From JAUZPB01 sp037140715 (GTDB lineage Bacteria; Bacteroidota; Ignavibacteria; Ignavibacteriales; SURF-24), in contig JBAXDX010000042.1 of NCBI GenBank assembly GCA_037140715.1, forward strand, positions 1 through 24,246: a stretch of 24,246 nt of DNA. Reading direction: 5' to 3'. Both the position numbers and the translations under genes were made by a program. The notes beneath the pieces were generated by a model. That model was not told the DNA's origin. It saw only the letters and a list, made by a program, of their open reading frames with translations, and did no database searches. Within the stretch, counting starts at the first letter, position 1, and the number at the start of each line of letters is the position of its first letter. Below, piece after piece: positions 1 to 7,610 of this stretch.

Positions 1-676
1 AAGTCCGGTGTGTTCTGATATTTATTCTTTAGACTGATACACATGAGAATCCGGCGGAACACTTTCCTTCTTCCATCTGTCAGCAATAAATTCGCCAGCC
101 AGAGGAGTTCCATTTAACAGATTACTCTTCTTTTTCCCGGGTCGACTGCTACTGTTACGTATGAATGTCCCTTCTCTGAGGATGTTTCACCTGTCCCGAT
201 GGATTTTACCGCTGACTGATCGTCTTTCATTATCGCTTTTTCAATCTGGTAATTAAATATTGTCCATATTCTGTCTGAATATACTTTTAGTATCGATGCT
301 GCTTTATTTACCGGCATTTCATTCTCCGGAAGTAACATTGCACAGGCTTCGAATAACAACGTAAAGCCCCACTCTCCCGTCCTGCTCATGGTACATCTGC
401 CGTTTCTACGTTCCCTCCTGTTGTCTTTATCCCTGGTATTCCTGCATGTAGATAATAGTAGTGTTCAAAAAAAATTAAATGCTGTCATTTCCTTTCTGCT
501 GTATCATGTACCGGACATTCCGCTTTTGTCGAATCCCTGAACTTTGAACCACGTTCAAAATCTGTATGTATATTTAATTCCCTTTTTCCTCTGCTTTCTT
601 CCTTAAATTCCGGCTTCACTGTCTGCCACGGTGTCTGTAACCCGGGTGCCATCGAAAATATTTCTGCTGTCTTCAT
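1..676 (-). pseudogene. Decayed ISL3-family transposase (partial at window edge)
   Basis: The minus strand encodes recognisable pieces of an ISL3-family DDE transposase. The N-terminal piece (676 to 488) has MKTAEIFSMAPGL, an RGSKF stretch and ECPVHD. A middle piece contains HLNFFEHYYYLHAGIP. A third piece (386 to 117) contains RTGEWGFTLLFEA, the MPVNKAASIL region and ETSSEKGHSYVT. The pieces are in different frames. A TGA at 487-485 sits where the family has Trp. An eight-base homopolymer (467-474) adds one base. A base is missing in a second Trp codon near 386-388. A stop lies at 116-114. The position that is normally the first catalytic Asp (GIDETS in relatives) reads GTGETS, so this Asp appears lost. 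Downstream of the stop, short stretches may continue the homology but are too decayed to be sure. The C-terminal part lies outside the window. I am confident of the family and that the copy is inactive. Confidence 0.82.
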
Positions 677-734
677 TTTTCTTTTCGCTTTGTTTCTTTA
701 ATCCAAATTTACTCGGCTTTTCTCTTTTTACCCA

Positions 735-756
735 CTATAAACAACATAGACCCCCC
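735..756 (-). repeat. Candidate terminal inverted-repeat end of the ISL3 element
   Basis: Read on the minus strand, a GGGGGGTCTATGTTG stretch lies about 60-75 bases upstream of the transposase start, where an ISL3 element would be expected to begin. The G-rich start is compatible with insertion-sequence ends. The opposite end is not in the window, so neither the inverted repeat nor a target duplication can be confirmed. Confidence 0.25.
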
Positions 757-798
757 GCTATTTATATCATACTCCCGGGCTTCTCAAAAAAACAGGTA

Positions 799-1032
799 CT
801 ATTCTGAGTCATTGGGATGCGTTTTCTTTTTTACCTTTTCTATCTGTTCTTTAAACTTTTCCTTCATTTTATGAAGCAGTTTTTCGGCCCATTCAAATTC
901 AGTAGCCAGAATGGCAAGTCCGGCAGGGATAACGATAAAAGCAGGTCCCGGAAGAACAATCATTGCCACACCGACAAGCGTTACGATTGTGCCTGCTACC
1001 GCGACAATGATTTTTCTTATTTTTTTTTTCAA
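799..1032 (-). CDS. PGPGW-type small transmembrane protein
   Basis: A 77-residue protein with a basic N-terminus (KKKIRK), a long hydrophobic stretch at about residues 8-42 containing VGVAMIVLPGPAFIVIPAGLAILATEF (shown here only as the motif LPGPAFIVIPAGLAIL), then a strongly charged Lys/Glu-rich helix to the end. The LPGPG/A plus IPAGLAIL arrangement is that of the putative PGPGW transmembrane family, which has no firmly known function. The start is a TTG with no clear ribosome binding site; no better in-frame start is present before the hydrophobic region. It follows gmd by 42 bases on the same strand, so it may be cotranscribed with the GDP-fucose genes, but no functional link is known. 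Most likely an inner-membrane protein with its charged tail in the cytoplasm. Confidence 0.75.
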   Translation of the reverse strand: MKKKIRKIIVAVAGTIVTLVGVAMIVLPGPAFIVIPAGLAILATEFEWAEKLLHKMKEKFKEQIEKVKKKTHPNDSE

Positions 1033-1074
1033 TCAGGTTTTTCTTTCACAATAATTTTTGAGCCGGTTTTACTT

Positions 1075-2178
1075 TTAGCAGTTTTCCTTTATTGATTTTT
1101 CAAGATCGGCTATTGCCATTATCTTTACCAGTTCTTCTAATTTTGTCGAAGCTTCCCAGCCGAGTTTCTCTTTTGCTTTTGTGGCATCGCCTATTAATAG
1201 TTCTACTTCGGTCGGACGGTAGTAGCTTGGGGACACTTCCACTACACAGTCGCCTGCTTTGCAGTTTTGAGTCCTGAATGTTGAATTTTGATTAGAAAGA
1301 GAGATTTCACGGATATTAGAGATGATACCTTTTTCATTTTCTCCCTGTCCGTGCCATTCGAGGTCTATGCCTGATTCCTTAAATGCAAGTTCTGTAAATT
1401 CACGTACTGTTCTCGTTTTTCCGGTTGCCAGCACAAAATCTTCCGCTTTGTTATGCTGTAAGATTCTCCACATACCTTCGCAATACTCCGGAGCAAATCC
1501 CCAGTCACGTTTTGAATTAAGATTACCCAGCACCAGCTTATCCTGAAGTCCGAGGGATATTCTGCCTGTAGCTATTGTGATTTTTCTTGTTACAAAAGTT
1601 TCGCCGCGCCTTGGGGACTCATGGTTAAAGAGAATGCCGTTACTGGCAAAGATATTATATGCTTCGCGGTAGTTCACAATTATCCAGTAACCATAAAGTT
1701 TTGCTACTCCATAAGGGCTTCTGGGGTAAAAAGGTGTAGTTTCCTTCTGGGGAATTTCCTGAACCTTACCGAAAAGCTCGCTGGTGGAAGCCTGATATAA
1801 CTTTGTTTCTTTGCCAAGCCCTGTTTCTCTGATTGCATCAAGAAATCTTAGCGTTCCGAGTCCATCCACCTGCGCTGTGTAATCAGGTACATCGAAAGAT
1901 ACCTTAACATGGCTTTGTGCGGCGAGGTTGTAGATTTCGTCAGGCGCAATTTTCTCAAGCAAACGGTTCAGGCTTGATGTATCAACCAGATCGCCGTAAT
2001 GCAGGAACATTGTTTTCCCGCTTATTTCAGGGTCATTATAAAGGTGGTCGATTCTTGCTGTATTGAATGAACTGCTACGGCGGATAATGCCGTGGATTTC
2101 GTATCCTTTTTCAAGTAGTATTTCAGTTAAATAACTTCCATCCTGCCCGGTAATGCCGGTAATTAATGCTTTCTTCAT
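1075..2178 (-). CDS. gmd: GDP-mannose 4,6-dehydratase
   Basis: Converts GDP-D-mannose to GDP-4-keto-6-deoxymannose, the first step to GDP-L-fucose and related deoxysugars for surface polysaccharides. The protein is 367 residues, the usual length. It is a short-chain dehydrogenase of the extended type: N-terminal NADP-binding ITGITGQDGSYL (residues 6-17), NLAAQSHVKVSFDVP, the STSELFG segment, the catalytic YGVAK (Tyr-xxx-Lys), and NHESPRRGETFVTRK, which is characteristic of Gmd. The start at 2178 was chosen because the family N-terminus begins at MKKALITG; an in-frame extension of 39 codons to 2295 would overlap fcl and matches nothing. The loop between EKGI and VVEVSPSYYRP carries about ten more residues than the E. 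coli enzyme (see findings). It lies 76 bases downstream of fcl, in the same direction. High confidence. Confidence 0.96.
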   Translation of the reverse strand: MKKALITGITGQDGSYLTEILLEKGYEIHGIIRRSSSFNTARIDHLYNDPEISGKTMFLHYGDLVDTSSLNRLLEKIAPDEIYNLAAQSHVKVSFDVPDYTAQVDGLGTLRFLDAIRETGLGKETKLYQASTSELFGKVQEIPQKETTPFYPRSPYGVAKLYGYWIIVNYREAYNIFASNGILFNHESPRRGETFVTRKITIATGRISLGLQDKLVLGNLNSKRDWGFAPEYCEGMWRILQHNKAEDFVLATGKTRTVREFTELAFKESGIDLEWHGQGENEKGIISNIREISLSNQNSTFRTQNCKAGDCVVEVSPSYYRPTEVELLIGDATKAKEKLGWEASTKLEELVKIMAIADLEKSIKENC

Positions 2179-2254
2179 CTTGCTCACTTGTGGTTTGTTT
2201 AAAATGTCAGTTAAAATGTATATCCGGTAAAAAAAAGACTGAGTTTTCTTTCCT

Positions 2255-3202
2255 TTATTTATAATTTTCCAGGAACCACTTATATGCCGAGGCAATGCCT
2301 TCCCTGAGGTTTGTCTTGTGATGCCATCCGAGCTTATGCAGGCGGGATATGTCCATCAACTTTCTGGGGGTACCATCGGGTTTGCTAATGTCGTACTTTA
2401 TTTTGCCATTAAACTCAGTTATGTCTTTAATAATGTTTACAAGTTCAGCTATTGTGAGATCCTCGCCTGTACCGATATTTATCTGGCAGATGTCATTTTC
2501 ATAAATATCCGGCGCATTTACCTTGTCCATAATATAATAAACCGCATCCGCCAGGTCTTCGACATAGAGAAATTCACGTTTTGGACTGCCTGTACCCCAG
2601 ACTTCCACACTTTCATTTCCATTGATCTTTGCCTCATGGAATTTTCTGATTAAGGCGGGAAGTACGTGTGAAGTCTCAAGGTTAAAATTATCATACGGAC
2701 CGAACAGATTTGTTGGCATAACAGAGAGGAAGTTTGAGCCGTACTGTTTATAATAACTTTCGCAGAGTTTTATACCGGCTATCTTAGCAATGGCATAAGG
2801 TTCATTCGTATATTCAAGGGGAGCGGTCAGCAGATACTCTTCTTTAAGCGGTTGAGGTGCGAGCTTTGGATAGATGCATGAGCTTCCAAGAAACAGAAGC
2901 TTTTCGCAGCCTGCCTGATAAGCGGCATGAATAATATTTGCCTCGATCATCAGGTTTTCATAAATAAACTGTGCGCGATATGTATTATTGGCAAGTATTC
3001 CGCCCACCCTGGCTGCCGCTACTATCACATAGTCAGGCTTTTCTGATTTAAAGAATTCCTCAACTTCAGTCTGGCGTATAAGATTCAGCTCGTCAAAGTT
3101 TCTCGAAATAATATTGGCGAAGCCTTCCGAAGTAAACTTCCTGGTTATAGCCGAGCCTACCATGCCGCGGTGGCCTGCTATGTATAATTTTTTATTTTTC
3201 AT
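2255..3202 (-). CDS. fcl: GDP-L-fucose synthase
   Basis: A 315-residue epimerase/reductase that turns the product of Gmd into GDP-L-fucose. Seen in the sequence: the NADP-binding AGHRGMVGSAI at residues 9-19, VAAARVGGI, the LGSSCIYP segment with the catalytic Ser/Cys region, YAIAKIAG (Tyr-xxx-Lys of the short-chain dehydrogenase family), and PTNLFGPYDNF. Length and motif order match WcaG/Fcl. It is the first gene of a fcl-gmd pair on the minus strand, so the two steps of GDP-fucose synthesis are encoded together. The ATG at 3202 lies about 22 bases after a TATATTTG box, giving a short leader. An alternative product such as another NAD-dependent epimerase is unlikely given the neighbour. Confidence 0.95.
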   Translation of the reverse strand: MKNKKLYIAGHRGMVGSAITRKFTSEGFANIISRNFDELNLIRQTEVEEFFKSEKPDYVIVAAARVGGILANNTYRAQFIYENLMIEANIIHAAYQAGCEKLLFLGSSCIYPKLAPQPLKEEYLLTAPLEYTNEPYAIAKIAGIKLCESYYKQYGSNFLSVMPTNLFGPYDNFNLETSHVLPALIRKFHEAKINGNESVEVWGTGSPKREFLYVEDLADAVYYIMDKVNAPDIYENDICQINIGTGEDLTIAELVNIIKDITEFNGKIKYDISKPDGTPRKLMDISRLHKLGWHHKTNLREGIASAYKWFLENYK

Positions 3203-3224
3203 TGTTCCTGTTATAGTATGATGA

Positions 3225-3232
3225 CAAATATA
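3225..3232 (-). promoter_or_regulatory. Candidate promoter -7 box of fcl-gmd
   Basis: On the minus strand the sequence TATATTTG matches the Bacteroidota housekeeping sigma -7 consensus TAnnTTTG. It lies about 22 bases upstream of the fcl start codon. A clear -33 TTG element at the usual distance is not obvious, so this is a candidate only. Confidence 0.4.
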
Positions 3233-3372
3233 AAGATTTATTCTGTAAAATCACGCCATAAAAGTATGTAAAATCAGACTTAATTTTTTATTTTTTTCAA
3301 GAGTTGCCTTGCTGGCTTTCCGCTCAGGATTGCCGGATTATTACGGTTTCAATTTTTACCTCTGATTTATTG

Positions 3373-3401
3373 TTGAATTTAATGGGATTGTTTTATATTT
3401 G
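3373..3401 (+). promoter_or_regulatory. Candidate promoter of the DUF1232 gene
   Basis: TTG at 3373-3375, 18 bases, then TATATTTG at 3394-3401. This matches the Bacteroidota-type TTTG/TAnnTTTG promoter layout. It is 46 bases upstream of the start codon at 3448, which has a good ribosome binding site (AGAGGTGAT). Confidence 0.5.
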
Positions 3402-3447
3402 TATTAGCAATTTGACTGGTCTAAGCAACATCAGAAGAGGTGATAAA

Positions 3448-3795
3448 ATGGCATATAACGGGCCGTATAATTATGATATGGAAGATAATTCTGGCGATGA
3501 TGATTCAGGGGTTTTTAATGAGCAGTTATGGGTCAGACTGGAGAAGTTAGGCAAAAAAATTTCCTTTGCCAAAGATATATTAGCGTTAGGGCGTTATCTG
3601 AAAGACCCGAATGTTTCGTGGCACCGTAAGGCTATTGTAGGCGGAGCGCTGGTTTATTTTCTTTCGCCGATTGATAAGGTTAAAGACCTGAAGCCATTGT
3701 TTGGTTACCTTGAAGAACTTGGTGTAATTGAGGCGGTACTAAAGTTCCTTGGCAATGAGATTATTCCTTACTATGATCCGGATTACCGGGAATAG
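3448..3795 (+). CDS. DUF1232 (YkvA-like) protein
   Basis: A 115-residue protein with an acidic, low-complexity N-terminus (residues 8-20, MEDNSGDDDS) and a DUF1232 core at about residues 58-95: WHRKAIVGGALVYFLSPIDKVKDLKP then FGYLEELGV. The core pattern, a short hydrophobic helix followed by SPID and a Gly-Tyr-acidic turn, is the hallmark of the YkvA/DUF1232 family, a membrane-associated group without a settled function. The start at 3448 was chosen because AGAGGTGAT lies directly upstream and a promoter-like box precedes it; an in-frame extension to 3304 would run through the promoter region. It is transcribed away from fcl. Confident of the family, not of the role. Confidence 0.85.
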   Translation: MAYNGPYNYDMEDNSGDDDSGVFNEQLWVRLEKLGKKISFAKDILALGRYLKDPNVSWHRKAIVGGALVYFLSPIDKVKDLKPLFGYLEELGVIEAVLKFLGNEIIPYYDPDYRE

Positions 3796-3956
3796 AAGAA
3801 CGTGGATAAATTAAAAAGGATGAGCGCATGGATGCCCCACTTTTCAGATTATTTATTTTTGTTACTTAGTACTGTGAATGCGTTATTTTGATAGTTCTTT
3901 AAACACCTGAAAAGTTTTAGAGTCAGGCAATAGTTATTTAATGATTAGGTTTAATT

Positions 3957-4202
3957 ATGAAAGATGAGTTTGAAGATTTTTTTTTCAGGGAAATCACGAA
4001 TTCTAATCCACGCCATACGGGCAATCTGATAAAGGCAAAAGAAGCTACTGTAGTGGGCAGAGTGAAGATTGATGTTGAAGAAGACAGCCATGACGGGGTA
4101 AGGGTTATCCTTAAGAAGGATAAAAATGATACAATAAAAGAAATACGGTTTGTCTGCTCCTGCGGACAGACAAAGTCTATTCTGGTGGATTACTCTGCCT
4201 GA
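3957..4202 (+). CDS. Small CxC-motif protein, unknown function
   Basis: An 81-residue soluble protein that I do not assign to a named family. It has an acidic N-terminus with a Phe-rich DFFFREI patch, a mixed charged middle with alternating beta-like segments (VVGRVKIDVEE, GVRVILKK), and a C-terminal EIRFVCSCGQTKSILVDYS. Cys67 and Cys69 form a CxCG motif that could bind a metal with a partner chain or sit in a redox pair. The reading frame has the codon structure of a real gene and starts with an ATG shortly after AGG. It precedes the macA-like gene by 87 bases in the same direction, so cotranscription is possible. No signal peptide or membrane segment is seen. Confidence 0.65.
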   Translation: MKDEFEDFFFREITNSNPRHTGNLIKAKEATVVGRVKIDVEEDSHDGVRVILKKDKNDTIKEIRFVCSCGQTKSILVDYSA

Positions 4203-4289
4203 CCTTAACAAGTTTAAACTTATATCCGTTATATACTATCAAAGCGTCAATGGGAAATGACAATACTATGAATTTAAGTCAGCAGGGCG

Positions 4290-5591
4290 ATGAATACACT
4301 AAAAAAATACCGTAAACTAATTATTTTTGGTCTGTTATCTGTTATAACAGTGGCGGGAGTTATTTATATGACGATGACTCCGAAAGATGAGAAAAAAAAC
4401 TTCAAATTTGTAAAAGTAGAACGGGGAAGTATTGAATCGATTGTCTCCAGCACAGGCGTTCTTAATCCGGTCGTTACCGTTCAGGTAGGCAGCCAGGTTT
4501 CAGGTACACTCTCCAGGGTACTTACTGATTTTAACAAGAAAGTAAACAAAGGCGATTTGGTTGCCTTAATTGATACAACATTCCTCGCTGCTTCAGTAAG
4601 AGACGCGCAAAGCTCGCTCGATAAGGCAAGCGCACAGTACGAACAATCCCGGACAGATCTGGCGCGCGCAAAGATTTTGATTGAGAAGAATCTTGGAGCT
4701 AAAACTGATCTTGAGACAGCACAATATAACACTATAGTTGCCAGAGCAAATTTCAACTCAGCTCAGGCTTCGCTCGACCGTGCTAAAATCAACTTAAAAT
4801 ACGCTTCCATTACCGCTCCGATAAGCGGAACTGTTATTGCCCGTAATGTAGATGTAGGACAGACAGTAGCTGCAAGCTTTTCATCTCCAACTTTGTTCCT
4901 GATAGCTAATGATCTTTCCAAAATGCAGATACTCGCCAATGTAGATGAGAGCGACATTGGTCAAATAAAGGAAGGACAGAAAGTAACCTTTACCGTTCAG
5001 ACATATCCTGACAAATCTTTCCAGGGCTTAGTTCAGCAAATCAGGCTTCAGCCGACTATAGTTCAAAATGTAGTTAATTATTCTGTAGTAGTAAATGTAG
5101 ATAATCCGGATGGACTGCTTCTGCCTGGTATGACAGCTACTATTCAGTTTCAGATATCACATGCCGATAATGTACTTAAACTTGCAAACGCGGCTTTAAG
5201 ATTCCGCGCCACTCCGGAGATAATAGCCGAAGTGCGGTTGAATATGGAGAACAAGTTTAAGAATATTAAAGATACCTCGGGCAAGAGTATTACGGACAGC
5301 TTTAAAAGAGGCGGCGGTCAGATGATGTCCGGTGGCGTGATGAGACAGCCTAAGCGTAATTCGTCCACACTTTATTATATCGATACCGATGGCAAGCTTT
5401 ATACGCAAAGAGTCAGGACCGGGCTTACTGATGGACAGTTTACAGAAATTATTTCCGGGAGAGTTCAGGAAGGCATGGATATTATCTCGGGCGTTATAGA
5501 ATCTACAGATACAAAAGTTTCTACAAGTCCGTTACAGGGGCAACAACAATCAGGAGGCGGCAGTCATATTAGTGGTGGCAGAGGACTTTAA
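4290..5591 (+). CDS. MacA-like periplasmic adaptor (HlyD family)
   Basis: A 433-residue membrane-fusion protein that links an inner-membrane ABC exporter to an outer-membrane channel. It has a signal anchor at about residues 9-28, a split biotinyl-lipoyl-like domain (about 60-95 and 170-205, with NKGDLVALID and ITAPISGTVIARNVDVGQTV), a coiled-coil hairpin between (97-168, Ala/Gln/Lys/Leu-rich), a beta-barrel domain (about 210-290), and a membrane-proximal domain to about 402. An extra Gly/Met/basic stretch at about 305-360 (GGGQMMSGGVMRQ) interrupts the last domain, and the tail is Gln/Gly/Ser-rich. Two bases separate its stop from the permease start, so they form an operon. The substrate cannot be read from the sequence; macrolides, lipids or peptides are all possible for this family. 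Confidence 0.9.
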   Translation: MNTLKKYRKLIIFGLLSVITVAGVIYMTMTPKDEKKNFKFVKVERGSIESIVSSTGVLNPVVTVQVGSQVSGTLSRVLTDFNKKVNKGDLVALIDTTFLAASVRDAQSSLDKASAQYEQSRTDLARAKILIEKNLGAKTDLETAQYNTIVARANFNSAQASLDRAKINLKYASITAPISGTVIARNVDVGQTVAASFSSPTLFLIANDLSKMQILANVDESDIGQIKEGQKVTFTVQTYPDKSFQGLVQQIRLQPTIVQNVVNYSVVVNVDNPDGLLLPGMTATIQFQISHADNVLKLANAALRFRATPEIIAEVRLNMENKFKNIKDTSGKSITDSFKRGGGQMMSGGVMRQPKRNSSTLYYIDTDGKLYTQRVRTGLTDGQFTEIISGRVQEGMDIISGVIESTDTKVSTSPLQGQQQSGGGSHISGGRGL

Positions 5592-5593
5592 TT

Positions 5594-6811
5594 ATGAAAT
5601 GGACAGATTTTGTGCATGTGGCTTTATCATCTATTCTTAAGAATAAGATGAGAAGTCTTTTAACAATACTTGGGATTATTATTGGCGTAGCAGCTGTAAT
5701 CGTAATGGTGGCAATAGGTCAGGGCGCACAGGTACAGGTTGAAAAGCAGATAGCAAGCCTCGGAACCAATCTGGTAATAGTCTATCCTGGTAGCACACGT
5801 CAGGGAGGCGTAAGTATGGGAATGGGGAGTGTTACAAGGCTTACGGTTGACGATGTTGAAAAACTAAAAAATAATTCTACATTCCTTACAGGGGTATCGC
5901 CGGTCATAAGAGTGGGCGGACAGGTTATAGGTGGCATGGGGAACTGGAATACAACTGTTAATGGCGTAGCCACAGACTATCTCGACATCAGGCAGTGGCC
6001 GCTTCTCACGGGCGAGTTCTTTCAACTGCAGGATGTCAGGAGTATGAACAAGGTCTGCATACTTGGTGCAACGGTAGCCAAGAATCTTTTCCAGGACGGA
6101 GACCCGGTTGGACAGGAGATAAGGATAAGAAACGTGCCCTTTAAGATAATCGGAGCGCTTACGGAGAAAGGACAAAGTGCATCGGGCCAGGATCAGGATG
6201 ATATAATACTTGCACCATACACGACCGTACAGAACCGCCTTAGCGGTTTTCGCTTTATTCAGCAGATACTCTGCAGCGCACAGTCTGCCGATGTTATGAT
6301 TCAGGCGCAGGAGGAAATATCTTCACTCATGCGTGAATCGCACAAGCTTCAAACGGGTGATGAAGATGATTTTACCATTAGAAATCAGACCGATATAACC
6401 AGCACAGCTCAGGAAACCACGAAAGTACTTACGATGCTACTTGCCTCGATAGCCAGTATCTCAATGGTAGTCGGCGGTATCGGGATTATGAATATTATGT
6501 TGGTCTCAGTTACCGAGCGTACACGCGAAATAGGCATCCGCCGCGCAATCGGAGCTAAGGGGAGCGATATACTGACTCAGTTCCTTTTTGAAGCCGTGGT
6601 CTTAAGTCTTACTGGCGGACTTATCGGTGTTATTCTCGGATTCGTAGCTACTCAGACAGTAAGCTACTTTAGTGGCTGGACAACGGTTATCGTTCCCTAT
6701 ACTATCGCACTCTCATTTAGCTTCGCGGGCTTTGTCGGAATATTTTTTGGGTTTTATCCTGCAAGGAAAGCCAGCAGTCTTGTCATAATTGATGCTTTGC
6801 GTTACGATTAG
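5594..6811 (+). CDS. MacB-like ABC permease (FtsX/MacB_PCD) without ATPase domain
   Basis: A 405-residue inner-membrane subunit of a tripartite ABC exporter. It starts with a short cytoplasmic helix (KNKMRSLLTILGIIIGVAAV), has the first membrane segment at about residues 20-42, a large periplasmic domain (about 45-280), then three membrane segments (about 282-307, 328-354, 364-392). The QGAQVQVEKQIASLGTN segment and the TERTREIGIRRAIGAKGSDI coupling helix are typical of the MacB family. E. coli MacB is a fusion of about 650 residues with an N-terminal ATPase; that part is absent here, and no ABC ATPase is encoded anywhere in the window. The partner ATPase must be elsewhere if the system works. 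The next gene is on the opposite strand, so the operon ends here. Confidence 0.92.
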   Translation: MKWTDFVHVALSSILKNKMRSLLTILGIIIGVAAVIVMVAIGQGAQVQVEKQIASLGTNLVIVYPGSTRQGGVSMGMGSVTRLTVDDVEKLKNNSTFLTGVSPVIRVGGQVIGGMGNWNTTVNGVATDYLDIRQWPLLTGEFFQLQDVRSMNKVCILGATVAKNLFQDGDPVGQEIRIRNVPFKIIGALTEKGQSASGQDQDDIILAPYTTVQNRLSGFRFIQQILCSAQSADVMIQAQEEISSLMRESHKLQTGDEDDFTIRNQTDITSTAQETTKVLTMLLASIASISMVVGGIGIMNIMLVSVTERTREIGIRRAIGAKGSDILTQFLFEAVVLSLTGGLIGVILGFVATQTVSYFSGWTTVIVPYTIALSFSFAGFVGIFFGFYPARKASSLVIIDALRYD

Positions 6812-6876
6812 AGCAATTTCCAGAACACAGGGGGATTTACCTTTTGCAAGCATTTGCCGATTCTTTTCATTGAAGA

Positions 6877-7332
6877 TTAAAAAACCACATCATTGGGAAG
6901 CTCGTTTGTATCATCGTCCTTTCTCGGGAAGTGTACGCTAAGGATAGAACCAACGCGCTCGATGCCGGTCAGAATGCCATCGGCAAAAGAGCCACTACGA
7001 AACTTCTCCTGCATCTCGTCTTTAACTTTATGCCAGGTATCTTCATCTGCCTTTTCATTAATGCCAGAGTCAGCGAGTATATAGAATTGCCTGTCGCGTA
7101 GTATAAGAAAAATCAGGATACCTGTTCTGTCGCGGGTATTAGCCATTTTAAGGCGGAAGAATTCCTGCTTTGCAAGCTCGTTAATGGGTTTATTACGGTT
7201 AAACAAGGTTCTCTTTTCCTTAACGCTTACGCGAATCTCTCCGCTGGTTAGTTTTTCCATATCTCCGATCTTGTTGGATATCCTCAGCATGTCATCGTCA
7301 TTAAGGAATTTGTGTAGCAGGCTGTGCTTCAT
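6877..7332 (-). CDS. TPM-domain protein (TLP18.3/Psb32-like)
   Basis: A 151-residue protein made of a single TPM (TLP18.3, Psb32, MOLO-1) fold: IGDMEKLTSGEIRVSVKE at about residues 22-40, then LAKQEFFRLKMANTRDRTGILIFLILRDRQFYILADSGIN, and the closing GSFADGILTGIERVGSIL. Many TPM proteins carry a signal peptide and a membrane anchor and are encoded next to LemA; this one shows neither, so it is probably cytoplasmic. Its ATG at 7332 is preceded by a weak GGA. It is convergent with the macA-macB pair and divergent from gpmI. Function unknown; the family has been linked to phosphatase activity and to membrane-protein maintenance in other organisms. Confidence 0.8.
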   Translation of the reverse strand: MKHSLLHKFLNDDDMLRISNKIGDMEKLTSGEIRVSVKEKRTLFNRNKPINELAKQEFFRLKMANTRDRTGILIFLILRDRQFYILADSGINEKADEDTWHKVKDEMQEKFRSGSFADGILTGIERVGSILSVHFPRKDDDTNELPNDVVF

Positions 7333-7380
7333 TCTATTAGTTCCGGACTATCAGTAGTTTTTAATTTTATTAACTGGGGA

Positions 7381-7449
7381 GAGTATGATTAAGAATAAGA
7401 GAATAAATGACGTGATATTTTCATAATCATAGTCTTAACCATGCTCATT
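7381..7449. repeat. Dispersed intergenic palindrome, copy A
   Basis: The left arm starts GAGTATGATTAAGA at 7381. The right arm, read in reverse complement near 7428-7447, starts GAGCATGGTTAAGA, 12 of 14 identical. The loop is about 35 bases. The GAGTATGATTAA core recurs at 11053 and 17975. It sits between TPM and gpmI, outside any gene. Confidence 0.5.
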
Positions 7450-7610
7450 CCACCAGCGACACGAAAATAAGCAACATCTTCTTCTATTACAAGTATCTCA
7501 AAATTTAATTTATTCCTGATTTACAAATATTCATGTATGCAATTTTAGGCTGATTTATCTATATTATAGATGAACTTATTAAGATTATGGAAATAAACGA
7601 AGGATATAAA

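Noticed and set aside
485..487. TGA read as Trp (genetic code change) in the transposase
   Set aside because: The same gene also has two frameshifts, a later TAA stop and a lost catalytic Asp, and other genes in the window use TGG for Trp without internal TGA. Decay explains it.
2179..2295. Longer N-terminus for Gmd that overlaps fcl
   Set aside because: The 39 extra codons match nothing in the family, and the NADP-binding start begins at 2178.
3839..3915. Inverted repeat ACTTTTCAG / CTGAAAAGT downstream of the DUF1232 gene
   Set aside because: The arms are nine bases with a 59-base loop and no T-run, which is weak for a terminator and could be chance.
4250..4315. 21-codon reading frame overlapping the macA-like start
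   Set aside because: No ribosome binding site and no protein features; it is probably chance, though translation coupling cannot be excluded.
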